From: CAJCIY01 sp036379355
Lineage (GTDB): Bacteria; Actinomycetota; Actinomycetes; Mycobacteriales; CAJCIY01
Length of the DNA stretch: 39,502 nt
Direction of reading: 5' to 3'
Assembly: GCA_036379355.1 (NCBI GenBank)
Contig: DASVGV010000068.1
Coordinates: 1 to 39,502 of the forward strand
The position numbers and the translations under genes were made by a program. The notes beneath the pieces were generated by a model. The model was given only the letters and a program-made list of their open reading frames with translations, was not told where the DNA came from and did not search any database. Positions 39,362 to 39,502 of the stretch are shown here, one piece after another; position 1 is the stretch's first letter, and each line of letters begins with the position of its first letter.

Positions 39362-39502
39362 ATGTCAATCCCCAACCGGCGGGCGGAACGTTGGCGCTGC
39401 CGGGCCGCACGCAGGCGGCGCAGGCGCTTGACCAGCATCGGGTCGACGGCCAGGGCGTTCGGGTTGTCGATCAAGGCGTTGAGGATCTGGTAGTACCGGG
39501 TC
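39358..39502 (-). CDS. DUF3263 family protein, C-terminal part only
   Basis: The last 47 residues of a gene whose start lies beyond the right edge. The visible sequence, TRYYQILNALIDNPNALAVDPMLVKRLRRLRAARQ, then QRSARRLGIDI, matches the C-terminal half of DUF3263 proteins, small helix-turn-helix-like actinobacterial proteins. It ends in TGA at 39358-39360, overlapping the apparent CTG start of the LytR_C gene. The DUF3263-LytR_C pair is a recurrent actinobacterial arrangement as I remember it. Confidence 0.8.
   Translation of the reverse strand, partial: TRYYQILNALIDNPNALAVDPMLVKRLRRLRAARQRQRSARRLGIDI

Noticed and set aside
1..39502. tRNA or rRNA genes, insertion sequences and phage attachment sites
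   Set aside because: No tRNA-like cloverleaf with a conserved T-loop, no transposase frame and no terminal inverted repeats with target duplications were seen by eye; a dedicated scan was not possible.

Overview
The window is about 39.5 kb of very GC-rich DNA from a high-GC Gram-positive bacterium (Actinomycetota). Frequent GTG starts, tightly overlapping stop/start codons, a four-gene conservon (cvnABCD), a CIRCE-controlled groEL2 without groES, a DUF3263/LytR_C pair and a TIGR00027 methyltransferase all point this way. The genus cannot be fixed by reading alone. I saw no tRNA, rRNA, insertion sequence, phage gene or CRISPR array.

Layout. 1-3.1 kb: a TetR regulator faces a ferritin-like diiron gene across a palindromic operator; a large inverted repeat, a crotonase and a small unknown protein follow. 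3.1-6.7 kb: a cvnABCD conservon on the minus strand. 6.8-10.4 kb: a heterodimeric ABC exporter whose first subunit has lost its P-loop. 10.3-13.5 kb: a minus-strand TetR - alpha/beta hydrolase - acyl-CoA ligase operon, divergent from a DrrAB-type exporter and a GNAT gene (13.7-16.1 kb). 16.1-19.9 kb: a compact minus-strand operon of phosphosulfolactate synthase (ComA) homologue, VOC enzyme, adenylate-forming ligase and membrane acyltransferase. This is the best candidate for an undescribed pathway. 20.1-25.5 kb, plus strand: an acyl-CoA carboxyltransferase, a very large secreted penicillin-acylase family protein with a C-terminal LAFTG sorting signal, and an AlkB-like dioxygenase.

25.5-28.7 kb: DUF2188 protein, WXG100 protein, membrane-anchored coiled-coil protein, DMT transporter and SAM methyltransferase. 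28.7-30.7 kb: groEL2 with tandem hairpins downstream and two CIRCE elements upstream. 30.7-34.3 kb: an ABC transporter (ATPase, permease) and NarL-type two-component operon, with a palindromic operator upstream. 34.3-37.0 kb: a secreted CHAP hydrolase with five C-terminal repeats, and an MpaB-family oxygenase. 37.1-38.5 kb: threonine synthase preceded by a SAM-I (S-box) riboswitch. The riboswitch suggests that the methionine/SAM pool controls the threonine branch of homoserine metabolism. 38.6-39.5 kb: a helically phased short-repeat array, a LytR_C protein that seems to start at CTG, and the 3' end of a DUF3263 gene.

Several genes (ABC exporter at 6833, carboxyltransferase at 20085, AlkB-like at 24884) have a TANNNT -10 element 7-9 bases before the start codon and no Shine-Dalgarno sequence, which suggests leaderless mRNAs.
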